A DNA stretch of 64,000 nucleotides. Origin: Paraburkholderia sabiae (GTDB lineage Bacteria; Pseudomonadota; Gammaproteobacteria; Burkholderiales; Burkholderiaceae). The stretch covers positions 248,001 to 312,000 of the forward strand of contig NZ_CP125296.1 of the NCBI RefSeq assembly GCF_030412785.1, read 5' to 3'. The position numbers and the translations under genes are program-made. The notes beneath the pieces were generated by a model that saw nothing but the letters and a program-made list of their open reading frames with translations, was not told where the DNA came from and made no database searches. Of the stretch, positions 8,362 to 17,924 are shown piece after piece; position 1 is the stretch's first letter; the number at the start of each line of letters is the position of its first letter.

Positions 8362-10047
8362 TCAGAACCATAAGGTGGCACGCACGACGAGACCGCGAGC
8401 GCGGGCTGCCGACGTCAACGGGACGCGATACTGCACGGTGATATCTGCCCAGCTTGCCGGGGCGCGATATTTGGATTCGCGGAACCAGAAACGAAATTGC
8501 ACGCCGGGTCCGATGCCGATCGCTGTCTGATCGGTGGCCTTGTTGTCGTGATCGCCGGCGAGTGCGATGTGCGGATAGACGGTGAGTTTTTCGCTGATGG
8601 GCGAGACGCGCCATGTGTGCCCATAGCGCAATTCCGTATAAATGATGTAGCGGCCTGCGTTGACGAAATACGCGCCTTCTATATAAGCCTGCCAGCTTCG
8701 CCAGCTAGGTTCTGTCACGCGCAGGTCAGTACCGTCTTCGGATGAATAGCCGAGCCGGAATAGAAAATCGTTCGTCGAGAGACTGCCGATCTTGAACAGC
8801 CGCTCGCCCGTCACCACGAGGTTTTGCGATGGGAGCGGCTTATAGCGTGCGCCGACCGAGCCTTGAACCGTCGGCGCACCCGTCACGTTGCCGGAGCCGT
8901 CATAGGCAGTGCCGTAGCCGCGCACGAAAAACTGGAGAATGCGTCCATCGCGATAGCCTATTTTCGGCGGCTGCCAGTACGCTTCGAAACCCGGCTGCAA
9001 TACGTCTACCGTTCCTTCAGGCCCGAATGCGGCCGTCTGATACGGCAAACTGAGCTGGAATCCCCATTCTCTTTCCAGTTGCTCGACTTCGCGTTTGTAC
9101 CCGAAGCGCCGCTGCTGGTCGAACTCGTGCTCCTTGTCGTCGGCGTCGAGGCTTTGCTCGAAGAGCTTGACGGAGCGGTCGTTATCGAAGGTTCGCTTCG
9201 CAGCGTAGGCAGCGTCGGCATAATTTCCCGCGTTGCCTGCGCCCGCATCGAAGCCGGCCTGGAATTCTTCGAGCGCCTGTGAATCCTTGCGCTCACGCAA
9301 CAGGTCGTAGGCGGCCTGCAGATGAGCGCGTGCGTTCGCTTGCGCCTCTTCGGCTTCGGCGTTGTGAGCCTGATCGATGATCGCCTGTGCGTATTTGCGG
9401 TCAACGTCCGTCGTTGCGTGGTCGAGTGCCGCTTGCGCCGCAGAAACGGCGGCCTGGCGCTTGCCTTCGATCAACCGCGTCTGGGCGAGTCGCAACTGGA
9501 CGCCTACGTCGGACTCGTCGGTCAGCGGCCCGAGTGCTTTTTCTGCCTCGTCGGGACGCTCGGCGGCCAGTGCGCTATCGGCCCATGCCAAACGCAAGGT
9601 TCTCTGCTGTTCGCTTGTCCAGGTTCCTTTCTCTAGCGCCGCCGAGAGATACCTGAATGCCATCTGACTGCGCTGCTGGCGCTGCGCGAGAAAGCCGTTT
9701 TGCGCCAGCACCTGTGGACTGTCGGGAAACTGCTGCAGCAGCTTTTCGGCGAGGGCATCTGCTTCGGGTGTTTTACCCTCACGAACGTACACGTCGAGGA
9801 GCAGCAAGCCGAGTTGTTCGCTGCCCGGCTGTACTTTCCATGCCCGCTCCGCATAGCTTTCGGCGCGGGGAAGATTGCCATTGGCGATGGAAGCATACGC
9901 CGCGTCGGCGAGCCGGTACGCACGGGGCGAAAGTTTGGGCTGTGCATAGGCATCGACGCCGCAAAACGTGAGGCAGACAAGCACAGCAGCCGCACGGCCA
10001 AGCGGGAAACGTGCAGGAGTGAATTGAGTGCGCCTGGCCGTATTCAT
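8362..10047 (-). CDS. nfrA: NfrA-like outer-membrane protein, TPR plus NfrA C-terminal domain
   Basis: A 561-residue exported protein. It has a basic, hydrophobic leader ending AYA near residue 35, about six TPR-type helical repeats up to about residue 310 (for example AYASIANGNLPRAESYAERAWKVQPGSEQ), then a strand-rich C-terminal half. That half (PPKIGYRDGRILQFFVRGYGTAYDG, ELRYGHTWRVSP, VQFRFWFRESKYRAPASW, terminal TLWF) matches the NfrA C-terminal domain. In E. coli NfrA is the outer-membrane partner of NfrB and the phage N4 contact protein; this protein is about half that size. Its ATG overlaps the nfrB stop (ATGA), so translation is coupled. Likely role: glycan export or exposure. Confidence 0.85.
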   Translation of the reverse strand: MNTARRTQFTPARFPLGRAAAVLVCLTFCGVDAYAQPKLSPRAYRLADAAYASIANGNLPRAESYAERAWKVQPGSEQLGLLLLDVYVREGKTPEADALAEKLLQQFPDSPQVLAQNGFLAQRQQRSQMAFRYLSAALEKGTWTSEQQRTLRLAWADSALAAERPDEAEKALGPLTDESDVGVQLRLAQTRLIEGKRQAAVSAAQAALDHATTDVDRKYAQAIIDQAHNAEAEEAQANARAHLQAAYDLLRERKDSQALEEFQAGFDAGAGNAGNYADAAYAAKRTFDNDRSVKLFEQSLDADDKEHEFDQQRRFGYKREVEQLEREWGFQLSLPYQTAAFGPEGTVDVLQPGFEAYWQPPKIGYRDGRILQFFVRGYGTAYDGSGNVTGAPTVQGSVGARYKPLPSQNLVVTGERLFKIGSLSTNDFLFRLGYSSEDGTDLRVTEPSWRSWQAYIEGAYFVNAGRYIIYTELRYGHTWRVSPISEKLTVYPHIALAGDHDNKATDQTAIGIGPGVQFRFWFRESKYRAPASWADITVQYRVPLTSAARARGLVVRATLWF

Positions 10048-12002
10048 GCGACCCCCGGTCCGTGACTGACCTTCGGATCGATAAACGGCAGAACCTGTGC
10101 GCGTGCCCGTTCGAGTTCATCGTAGCGATTGTGCTTGCGCAGTTGGCTTCTCAATTCCGCATCGGCGGCGATGAAGTAGGCCACTTTGGTACCGGCGCCG
10201 CGTCGGACGATCGCCTGTTCGTCGGCAGTCAACGGGCAGCCGATCGCGCAATTGAGCGTCCCGTCTTCGGCGATCGAGAACGGAACGATGCCGAAGGCGT
10301 GCTGAAGCTCGTAAGGCAAAACGCCCGAGCAGAGATCGACGGCGACATTCGCGAGGCTGACGCGCGGAAGTTCCGATTGCTCAGCAAGGGCGTCGGCGAG
10401 CGTGTCGGCCATCACATACGCATGCTCGATAAGGAGTTCGCCGAGCTTTCTGCCGCACTGGCCTTGCACGGTCAGAATGTACTCGAGCTTTTCCTGAGTT
10501 AGCGCGCCCCATTCGATCAGAATCTCGCCCAGACGCCGACGAGATTTCCCCATTGCTTCATTCGAGAGAAACGTGTGGGCCGTTTTGTCCCACGCGATCG
10601 CTTTGCCCGTTATCAGGTGCCGGATATAGATCTTCCATGCGCGGCATACGGCGCAGAAATTGATCAGGTTATTGACGATGATGCGCGGTATCGCAAGCAG
10701 GCCCTGTAGTCGCCCATTCAGCTTTGCGACGAAGTAATACCGTTCCCATACGCGCAAGATCAGCAAAACGGCATTGATCGACAGCAGCGGATAGAGATAG
10801 TCGGTGGCCATCGCCAGCCGTGCATCGACGAAGACTTCCTGACCTGCCGCCTGCAACCCGGCAAGTGCGAGGAAATTGACCAATACGACATACGCGATCA
10901 CTGAAACGACCGACGTGACCATTCCCTTGCGATCGCGAAAGAACATATAACGGGTGCGCAGATTGCCTTTCCAGCCGAGTTGTTCCCATCCCTGGAACGC
11001 GATACCGAGAATCCAGCGGGCGCGCTGTCGGTAGGCGGTTCTAAAGGTATCGGGAAAGTACTCGCGCGTCGCAAGTAGTTCGACTTTCTCTTTTGGATTC
11101 GCTTTGCCATCTTCTCCGATTGCATCGCTCGACTCTCCGGAAATGGAGAAATGCGCGAATGTTTCCGTCATGCCCATTTCACGCAGACGGAAACTGAAGT
11201 CGTAGTCTTCCGTTAGCGAATCCGTGTTGAAGGGCGAGCCGCCGCGCAGTTTCATCGCTGTTTCGATCGCACGCCGGCTATAGCACGACGCGACTCCTGC
11301 GCCGGGGACAACACCTGTCAGCCGTTCGCGCGTCGGTATATCTTTCTGATGCGTCTCGCTGAAATCGTCCATGTAAGTTCCCGCTACAAATTCGTTCCAT
11401 TTGCGCGGAAGCGAGAGAACGGGAAGTTGCACGAGATCGTGACGCTCGATCGCGTAGTTGAAGTACTTCAATTCGATGGGGTGAATGACATCTTCGCAAT
11501 CGTGCATGATCACGCCTGCGAAGCGGATGCGATGGGTTTCCTCGTAACGCAGAATGGCCGCGATGATCCAGTTCAGGCAATCGGCCTTGCACGTCGGACC
11601 ATCGTTCAGAACGGTTGCACGCGTGACGCGCCCGGGAAAGCGGCGGATCATGCGCTCGACTTCGGCTGTCGTTTCCGGATCGTTGTGGTAAGTGCCGACG
11701 AAGATCGTGTAGTGCTCGTATTCGATGGTCGACAAGGTGTTCTCGACCATTTTGGCGATCACGTCGTATTCCTTCCACGCGGGCACCATGATCGCGAAGT
11801 GCTGCTCGGTGAGTTGCCGAAGCATCGGCGGATTGACGGTCTGTTTTTGTTCGCCGCGAATCTTGCGCTTCAACGTGGTGATCCAGAAGAACCCGTCTAG
11901 CATCAGATCGTCGATCGTACTGATGAAAATGATGCACGCGACTACAAGCGCAACTGCGTTGAGCCCGGTCAGGTACACAGTCCAAAGAATATTCGTTTGC
12001 AT
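10044..12002 (-). CDS. nfrB: NfrB-like glycosyltransferase with C-terminal MshEN c-di-GMP-binding domain
   Basis: A 652-residue inner-membrane family-2 glycosyltransferase. It has an N-terminal TM segment (residues 5-30), a GT domain with HDCED (167-171), TEDYD (264-268) and QRARW (326-330) as the donor, acid and QxxRW motifs of processive synthases, and TM segments between about 360 and 455. At residues 488-541 are two consecutive RLGEIL/KLGELL units (RRLGEILIEWGALTQEKL, then RKLGELLIEHAYVMADTL), the hallmark of an MshEN c-di-GMP-binding domain. E. coli NfrB has the same architecture and makes the c-di-GMP-dependent N4 receptor glycan. It is the first gene of the five-gene operon and divergent from glmS with about 155 bp between. 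Confidence 0.92.
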   Translation of the reverse strand: MQTNILWTVYLTGLNAVALVVACIIFISTIDDLMLDGFFWITTLKRKIRGEQKQTVNPPMLRQLTEQHFAIMVPAWKEYDVIAKMVENTLSTIEYEHYTIFVGTYHNDPETTAEVERMIRRFPGRVTRATVLNDGPTCKADCLNWIIAAILRYEETHRIRFAGVIMHDCEDVIHPIELKYFNYAIERHDLVQLPVLSLPRKWNEFVAGTYMDDFSETHQKDIPTRERLTGVVPGAGVASCYSRRAIETAMKLRGGSPFNTDSLTEDYDFSFRLREMGMTETFAHFSISGESSDAIGEDGKANPKEKVELLATREYFPDTFRTAYRQRARWILGIAFQGWEQLGWKGNLRTRYMFFRDRKGMVTSVVSVIAYVVLVNFLALAGLQAAGQEVFVDARLAMATDYLYPLLSINAVLLILRVWERYYFVAKLNGRLQGLLAIPRIIVNNLINFCAVCRAWKIYIRHLITGKAIAWDKTAHTFLSNEAMGKSRRRLGEILIEWGALTQEKLEYILTVQGQCGRKLGELLIEHAYVMADTLADALAEQSELPRVSLANVAVDLCSGVLPYELQHAFGIVPFSIAEDGTLNCAIGCPLTADEQAIVRRGAGTKVAYFIAADAELRSQLRKHNRYDELERARAQVLPFIDPKVSHGPGVA

Positions 12003-12157
12003 GGCGTCGTCATGCTCTTCGATCTCGGCAGACGTATTGAAGGTGTCGCGTGCTCAATCGGCAATGGAACATTTGAACCATTGCTTGCGATGTACGCAGC
12101 GCCTATCACTTCTACATCGTCGTTGAAACGTGCTGCCGTTTGAGTCGGGGGTGGATC

Positions 12158-13975
12158 ATGTGCGGAATCGTAGGAGCCGTGTCGCAGCGGAATGTTGTAC
12201 CGATGCTGATCGAGGGACTACGCCGGCTGGAGTACCGAGGCTATGACTCGTGTGGTATAGCGGTTCACCGGACGGGCAAGCCAAGACGTGCGCGATGTAC
12301 CGCGCGCGTCAATTCGCTCGCGAGAACGATTTCAGATATTCATCTGGAAGGGTCGCTTGGTATTGCGCATACGCGTTGGGCGACGCACGGAGCGCCTGCA
12401 ACGATGAACGCGCATCCGATCTTTTCGCGGGATCTGATCGCGATCGTCCACAACGGAATCATCGAGAACCACGAATCGCTCAAGGCGATGTTGTTGGGCC
12501 AAGGCTACGAATTTCAGACGGAGACGGATACGGAGGTCATCGCGCATCTCGTGCACTCGTTCTATGACGGCGATCTGCTCGCCGCAGTGATGCGCTCGAC
12601 TCACATGTTTCGCGGCACGTATGCGATCGCGGCGTTCAGCAATAGCGAACCGGGCCGCATGGTCGGGGCGAGGGAAGGCTCGCCGTTGGTGGCGGGGCTA
12701 GGTGAGACGGAGACATTTCTCGCGTCGGATGCGCTGGCGTTGGCGGGTTACACGAATCGCTTCGTCTTTCTCGAGGATGGCGACGTCGTCGACTTGAGGC
12801 CGGGTCATGTGACCGTATTTGATCAGAACCGGCGCAACGTGGAGCGACCGAACCGGCTGATCGAGCAATCGCTTGAAGACACGTCTCTCGGATCGTTTTC
12901 TCACTACATGCAGAAAGAGATCTTCGAGCAGCCGCTTGCGATCACCAATACTTTGAGCAATATCACATCGCTTGATCCTTCTATTTTCGAGGACGCCAAC
13001 CGTTCGACCTTCGAGAAAGTCGAGAAAGTTCTTCTGCTGGGATGTGGGACGAGCCACCATGCGGGGCTGGTCGCGCGTCAGTGGTTTGAGAGTATCGCGA
13101 GAGTACCGGCTCAGGCCGAGATTGCCAGCGAATTCCGCTATCGTGAACAGTGCCACGATCCGCGAACACTTGTCGTGCCGGTGTCACAGTCCGGCGAGAC
13201 GGCTGACACGCTCGCGGCATTGAAGTACGCGCAGACGATGGGCCTCGACAATACGCTTGCAATCGGCAACGTCGCGAACAGTGCGATGATGCGGGCGGCG
13301 CGAAGCCGCTTTCAGACGAGGGCGGGCGTTGAAATAGGCGTGGCTTCGTCGAAGGCATTCACGACGCAGCTGGTTGCGCTGTTCCTTCTCGCGGCGACAT
13401 TGGGGCGAGTGCGCGGCACGTTGTCGTCACAGCAGGAGACGAGCTATCTGCAGCAATTGCACAAATTGCCGATAGCGTGTCGTGCAGTGCTCGCGCAGGA
13501 ACCGCAAGTGATCGCGTGGGCAAACGAGATCAGTGCGCACGACAACGCCTTCTATCTGGGCCGCGGCATACATTTTCCAATCGCAATGGAAGGCGCACTG
13601 AAGCTCAAGGAAATTGCCTATATCCATGCCGAAGCGTACGCCGCCGGAGAACTCAAGCATGGACCATTGGCGCTAATCACGCCCGACACGCCGGCCGTGG
13701 TCTCCGCACCGAACGACGCGCTGATCGACAAACTGAAATCGAATATGCAGGAAGTACGCGCGCGTGGCGGCAAGCTGTTCGTGCTTACCGACAGCGGAAG
13801 CGAAATTGCAAGCGGCGCAGGGATAAGAACGCTCGAAACAGGCGCGCACTTCGGACTGCTTTCTCCAATCGTCCATGTGCTGCCGATGCAATTGCTCGCT
13901 TATCACAGTGGGTGCGCGAGACATACCGACATAGACAAACCGCGCAATCTCGCCAAGTCGGTGACGGTGGAATAA
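12158..13975 (+). CDS. glmS: Glutamine--fructose-6-phosphate aminotransferase (isomerising)
   Basis: This enzyme makes glucosamine-6-phosphate, the entry step to UDP-GlcNAc. The start at 12158 is fixed by biology: the class-II glutamine amidotransferase needs Cys at position 2 (MCGIVGAV), and GGGGGTGG precedes it; the upstream ATG at 12140 would bury the catalytic Cys. Motifs seen: RGYDSCG, TRWATHGAP, HNGIIENH, two SIS domains with GCGTSHHAG, SQSGETADT and SSKAFTTQ, plus GRGIHFPIAMEGALKLKEI and the C-terminal KSVTVE. It has 605 residues against about 609 in E. coli. A few normally conserved blocks are divergent (RARCTARVNSL; HSGCARHTDID), which suggests a second copy tied to the divergent nfrB exopolysaccharide operon. 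Confidence 0.93.
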   Translation: MCGIVGAVSQRNVVPMLIEGLRRLEYRGYDSCGIAVHRTGKPRRARCTARVNSLARTISDIHLEGSLGIAHTRWATHGAPATMNAHPIFSRDLIAIVHNGIIENHESLKAMLLGQGYEFQTETDTEVIAHLVHSFYDGDLLAAVMRSTHMFRGTYAIAAFSNSEPGRMVGAREGSPLVAGLGETETFLASDALALAGYTNRFVFLEDGDVVDLRPGHVTVFDQNRRNVERPNRLIEQSLEDTSLGSFSHYMQKEIFEQPLAITNTLSNITSLDPSIFEDANRSTFEKVEKVLLLGCGTSHHAGLVARQWFESIARVPAQAEIASEFRYREQCHDPRTLVVPVSQSGETADTLAALKYAQTMGLDNTLAIGNVANSAMMRAARSRFQTRAGVEIGVASSKAFTTQLVALFLLAATLGRVRGTLSSQQETSYLQQLHKLPIACRAVLAQEPQVIAWANEISAHDNAFYLGRGIHFPIAMEGALKLKEIAYIHAEAYAAGELKHGPLALITPDTPAVVSAPNDALIDKLKSNMQEVRARGGKLFVLTDSGSEIASGAGIRTLETGAHFGLLSPIVHVLPMQLLAYHSGCARHTDIDKPRNLAKSVTVE

Positions 13976-13984
13976 AAGAGCCAA

Positions 13985-14020
13985 AGAACTCTGCGGATAG
14001 CGATCTATCCGCAGAGTTCT
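13985..14020. terminator. Bidirectional terminator between glmS and luxR-type gene
   Basis: A 16-bp perfect inverted repeat (AGAACTCTGCGGATAG, loop CGAT, then the exact complement) lies 9 bp after the glmS stop and 8 bp before the end of the convergent regulator gene. It is flanked by AAAG on one side and ATTT on the other, so it can end transcription from both sides, though the T-tracts are short. Confidence 0.8.
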
Positions 14021-14028
14021 ATTTCCAG

Positions 14029-15006
14029 CTATGGACTAATCCCCGGACCCAGCTGAGCCGCAAGTTCCGCGTTGTTGCGCACGCCCATACGCTCGTGTAT
14101 CGAGACGATCTGTTTTCTGACAGTACTCGGAGAAATACCGAGTAGTCGCGCTATTTCCTTATGAGTGAGGCCGAGCGCAATGTGCTGTGCGACCTGCAAT
14201 TCGCGCGCGGTCAGTGAATCGACGGCTCGTCTCGGATGCGCGCAGATACACGCGATCGGTCCGTCGCGCATGATGCGATATCTGTGAGCGTTTTCGACGA
14301 AGTACGTTTTTCCTGCAATCAATGCGAGGCGGAGCGGATCAGGAAGATGCGCGTCCACGGGCCTCGGCCATCGCGTGGCGACGTGCTGCACGAAGCGATC
14401 GTCGGCAAACAATACGATGCCGCTCGCGGTGACGATTGCACCGGCGCCTTCCTGTTCGTGCTGGACATGCAGAAAGCGCTCTAGCCTGTCGGTGGCATTT
14501 GTTCCCCAAGCCTCGCTGATGTGATCGTGCAACGTCTGCACGATCTCGCGATCGTTGTCCGTGAATGAAGACGAAGGACCATCGCGTTGCAGCGAGAGGA
14601 CGAAGAACGACAGGTTCGCAAAACGAAGACCGCTTGTGACGGTAGGCGTGTCCGCACGTTCTCCGAAGCGATACCAGACAGCGATCGTATTCGCGAGATG
14701 ATCGAACTCGTCGCGATCATGTGTACTCTCGTCCGGCGGGCAACTGATGCGCGGTAGCAGGATAGATTCGCTGCCTTTGACATGACTGACATCGATCGGA
14801 TTGCGTTCGGAAACGCGAGGCGCTGTGAACGCTCCGAGCGTGTAAATGGTCAGGCCCGCGTCGCCCACGACTCCGGCACGCCAGTGAATACGGTCATAAG
14901 GTACGTATTCGCCAATGATCTGGAATGCGTGAGCCAGGAATTCAGTTTGAGTACTACTTTTCGACGCTTTATAGATAGACAGTATCGCGTCGCTTAGCCG
15001 TCTCAT
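14029..15006 (-). CDS. LuxR-family transcriptional regulator
   Basis: A 325-residue regulator. The C-terminal LuxR helix-turn-helix is clear (residues about 260-320: LTARELQVAQHIALGLTHKE, IARLLGISPSTVRKQIVSIH, ERMGVRNNAELA). The N-terminal 240 residues are not a receiver (no phospho-acceptor Asp pattern) and not an obvious acyl-homoserine-lactone domain; a GAF-like sensory fold is possible. The start at 15006 is chosen from GGAG 7 nt upstream, rather than 15096. Position beside glmS and nfrB suggests control of the exopolysaccharide locus, which is inference. Confidence 0.82.
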   Translation of the reverse strand: MRRLSDAILSIYKASKSSTQTEFLAHAFQIIGEYVPYDRIHWRAGVVGDAGLTIYTLGAFTAPRVSERNPIDVSHVKGSESILLPRISCPPDESTHDRDEFDHLANTIAVWYRFGERADTPTVTSGLRFANLSFFVLSLQRDGPSSSFTDNDREIVQTLHDHISEAWGTNATDRLERFLHVQHEQEGAGAIVTASGIVLFADDRFVQHVATRWPRPVDAHLPDPLRLALIAGKTYFVENAHRYRIMRDGPIACICAHPRRAVDSLTARELQVAQHIALGLTHKEIARLLGISPSTVRKQIVSIHERMGVRNNAELAAQLGPGISP

Positions 15007-15786
15007 TGTCGTCTCCTCGGGTCGCGGCAGGTTTAATTCCGCAGAAGCAACACTGGACAAAAATGGGCGTGACAGTACATTGCGCTGTCGGACCAATTAA
15101 ACAGTTTTCTTCGGGATCGGGACTTACGAGTGACGGCTCTTTACGCTTCTATGACGCAATGCCGTTATACGGAATTTTTTTCTTTCGTACGAGGTGACTA
15201 ACAGCCTGAACTACTCAGTGTTCGAGCGGTTTACAGATTCAATCACGTCGGGTCATTTATGGGCAATACGCGCGGGAAATGAGGATGATAGGTAGTTGTT
15301 CGCATGCAATTCAGAAACAGGCCCCTTAAATTGCTACTTCGATAAGCAAGTTGTACTTCCATGCGTGCGCCCGCAGCACAATCTTACCTGGTATTACATG
15401 CGGATTGTTCGATGATCCCGCGGCTACCGTCCACACCTGTTGATATTCGCGAGTGAACGCAGATAGGGACTTTCCTTAACACCTGACAATCGTCAGGAGA
15501 TAAGCGGTCTTCTCGTTCGCTCTAAAGAACTTCGTATATATGCAGTTGAATTGCGACTTTCGCTTTGCGAAACATTTGCACTTTAACGACCGTATTCAAC
15601 TGGCGTCAGAAAAGGCCGTGAAAATGATAAGCAAGGTGCCTTTCCCTGCCATTCGAATACCGTTAAATGCGTCGGTTGTGTGACGACAAGTGTGGTGTGC
15701 CTGAATATCGCGCGCGTCGAAACGATGCGATGAGGAGTGCGCGTGTCCGGCGATACTGCGATCGCCGGACAGCAACCGCGATGCAG
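15007..15786. other. Long intergenic region, relatively AT-rich
   Basis: 780 bp without a supported gene. It contains the promoter of the LuxR-type gene (minus strand) and the 3' flank of the hydrolase gene ending at 15787. A short palindrome at 15481-15498 (ACCTGACAATCGTCAGGA) resembles a lux-box half-site pair, but with CTG-N8-CAG rather than N10. A small RNA or an unrecognised short gene cannot be excluded; short open frames here show no coding signs. Confidence 0.35.
15745..15770 (-). terminator. Hairpin downstream of hydrolase gene
   Basis: A 10-bp perfect stem (GTCCGGCGAT / ATCGCCGGAC) with a 6-nt loop lies 17 bp beyond the stop of the minus-strand gene ending at 15787. There is no T-run after it, so it may stabilise the 3' end or act as a weak terminator. 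Confidence 0.5.
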
Positions 15787-16761
15787 TTAGTTCGGCGCTT
15801 TCAGGTTAATCATCGTCTGACGGAGCAGCTGCCAGTAGTTGCTCTTCGCGTACGGCACCATCTGCTCGGCGTAATTCCACCAGAAGAATCCGCCGATAAA
15901 GCGCGGGTCGTTCATCGAATTGACCATCGGGTAATACGTCGTGATCAGGTTCTGCTGAACGGACGCGGGAGCCGAGACGCTCGACGTGCCGATCTCGCCG
16001 AAGCCGACCTTCGCGTTGGGGAAAATCTTCTCGAGTGCAGAGAAGTCCGCATTCCAGTTCGGCGACAGGCCCGTACAATCCTGATACGGGTAGTAGCTGA
16101 AGAGCGCGTAGTCGGTCGACTGGAGCACGTTCGCAGGAAGGAAGCTGGTCGGCCAGGTCTTCCAGTAGTCTTGCGGCTTCTCCCAGCAGTTCTTGCCTTT
16201 GCTGTCGTCGTTGTAGTAAAGCGTGATGGCCGTCTTGCCGCCCGCTCCCTTCACGATCGTGTTTGCTGCCGCAACCATCTGACCGATCTGCGATTCTTCC
16301 GAATTGACGACGGACGCGGAACCGGACGGATGCGGACGCAGCCACTCGCCGTTGATTTCATTCGCGATCTCCCAGACGTCGACCGTGCCCTTCAGCGTCG
16401 ACACGAGTTCCTGGGTGCGCGCCTTGTAGCTGGTGAGATTCGTCGGGAAGTAGTACGAGTCCAGGACTTCGCCCATCACGTAGGCGACTGCGTGCAGGCG
16501 CAAGAGGGGGGCGTAGTAATCCGAGGCCGGGGTGTCGGGATCGAACACGACTCGCACGGTCGGACGGTACGGCAGGTTGCTGAGCGACGCGACGATGGCG
16601 TCGAGTTTGCTGAGGTCGTCGAGCGTCACGCCATAGACGGGCGCCTTCAGGGTTTCGACCTGGGCGTGGGCTGCGGGGGAGGACAGCACGGTGGCGGCTA
16701 CGAGGGACGCGGCGGCGGCCGCGACGGGGACGGATTTTCTAAACAGGTCAATCAAAGGCAT
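15787..16761 (-). CDS. Exported TIM-barrel protein, glycoside hydrolase clan A-like
   Basis: A 324-residue protein with a signal peptide ending AHA near residue 33. Strand-rich blocks include VWEIANEINGEWLRP (Glu about 134, the usual NE acid/base of clan GH-A) and KVGFGEIGTS (Glu about 255, nucleophile position), plus IGGFFWWNYAEQM near the end. This spacing suits a retaining beta-glycosidase or glucanase fold. The specific substrate is unknown. There is no strong Shine-Dalgarno before the ATG. It shares its catalytic pattern, but little else, with the lipoprotein hydrolase at 53610-55166. Confidence 0.68.
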   Translation of the reverse strand: MPLIDLFRKSVPVAAAAASLVAATVLSSPAAHAQVETLKAPVYGVTLDDLSKLDAIVASLSNLPYRPTVRVVFDPDTPASDYYAPLLRLHAVAYVMGEVLDSYYFPTNLTSYKARTQELVSTLKGTVDVWEIANEINGEWLRPHPSGSASVVNSEESQIGQMVAAANTIVKGAGGKTAITLYYNDDSKGKNCWEKPQDYWKTWPTSFLPANVLQSTDYALFSYYPYQDCTGLSPNWNADFSALEKIFPNAKVGFGEIGTSSVSAPASVQQNLITTYYPMVNSMNDPRFIGGFFWWNYAEQMVPYAKSNYWQLLRQTMINLKAPN

Positions 16762-16862
16762 TAGTCTGATCTACGCAAAAAGCGCGATGTTACCAGTACT
16801 TTGATGCCTATTTGTCTGATGTTAGAGATCTGTCATCCGTCGGCGGCCACCCTTCGGCGTCG

Positions 16863-17924
16863 CTACTTGATGCCGATCGCCATCGAGTCAGGACCCACCA
16901 GCCGCTCGACACGCACGTCCCTGAAGCCCGCCTCGCGCATCCAATCGATGCACTGCGCGCCCGTGTAGTCGAAGCCGCCGCGCGTCTCGATCAGCATGTT
17001 CAGGCTCATCAACAGGCCGAACGCATTGTGCCGGCGCTCGTCGTCGATCATCGCGTCGTAGACGATCAGGCAGCCGCCATCGGGCAGCGCGTCGTGACAT
17101 TTCCTCAGCAACGCGCGCTTCTGGTCGAGATCCCAGTTGTGCAGGATGTGGCCCATGACGAGCACGTCGGCGGTCGGACAGGGATCGTCGAAAAAATTGC
17201 CTGGGTGGAAGCGCAACCGCTCCTGCAAACCTTGCGACGCGACGTACTCCTCGAACACGGGCCCCACCGGCGGCAAGTCGAAGCCGCCGCCCGTCAGATG
17301 CGGATGCGCGAGCGCGATCTGCACCGGCAACGCACCCTGAGCTGCGCCGATGTCGACGAACGTACGGTAGTTTTGCCACGGAAACTGCTGCGCGATGGCG
17401 CGCGCGGCGCCGAGACTGACGCCGCTCATCGCGTGCAGGAACGTGCGCAGCCGCGCTTCGTCGCGATAGATCGCCTCGAAGACATTGCCGCCCTGCTTCG
17501 CTTCGTTCTGCGGCTCGCCGGTGCGCAACGCTTCCGTGAGCGAACCCCAGAACGGATAGAGCCGCGAGTTCGCCATTTCGAGCAACCCGCCGACATAGGC
17601 CGGCTTCGCCTGATCGAGAAAAATGTCCGCGTCGCGCGTATTGCTGTAGACGCCGTCGACGCGGTCCAGCACCTTCAGCGCAACCAGCGCGTCCAGAAAA
17701 TCGAGTGCCGATCGCGGGTGCAGTTCCAGCGCCGTCGCGAGTTGCTGCGCGTCCTGCGGGCCGCGCGCGAGATGCGTGAACAATTGCAGTTCCACCGCCG
17801 AGAGCAAGGTCTTCGATGCCCAGAAGCCCATGGCCACCTGAAGAATGTGCTCGGGCGAAGGCGCCGTGTCTGCGACCTGATCGGCGCGCGGCGCCTGCTG
17901 CTCGTTGTCGGGTGTCCGTGTCAT
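16863..17924 (-). CDS. SAM-dependent O-methyltransferase (COMT / acetylserotonin type)
   Basis: 353 residues. An N-terminal winged-helix dimerisation domain ([27 protein letters not shown]...) is followed by a class-I methyltransferase core: motif [16 protein letters not shown] (about 192-206), [28 protein letters not shown] and a terminal strand. HNWD is the conserved motif of plant-type and polyketide O-methyltransferases. Motif I carries AAQG where GGGxG is usual. GGAGG precedes the ATG. It is divergent from the copper-oxidase operon, and its substrate is unknown. Confidence 0.88.
   Translation of the reverse strand: MTRTPDNEQQAPRADQVADTAPSPEHILQVAMGFWASKTLLSAVELQLFTHLARGPQDAQQLATALELHPRSALDFLDALVALKVLDRVDGVYSNTRDADIFLDQAKPAYVGGLLEMANSRLYPFWGSLTEALRTGEPQNEAKQGGNVFEAIYRDEARLRTFLHAMSGVSLGAARAIAQQFPWQNYRTFVDIGAAQGALPVQIALAHPHLTGGGFDLPPVGPVFEEYVASQGLQERLRFHPGNFFDDPCPTADVLVMGHILHNWDLDQKRALLRKCHDALPDGGCLIVYDAMIDDERRHNAFGLLMSLNMLIETRGGFDYTGAQCIDWMREAGFRDVRVERLVGPDSMAIGIK

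Noticed and set aside
15481..15498. lux-box for the LuxR-type regulator
   Set aside because: The palindrome has CTG-N8-CAG, while lux boxes need N10, and the regulator has no clear acyl-homoserine-lactone domain. Kept only as an unexplained palindrome.
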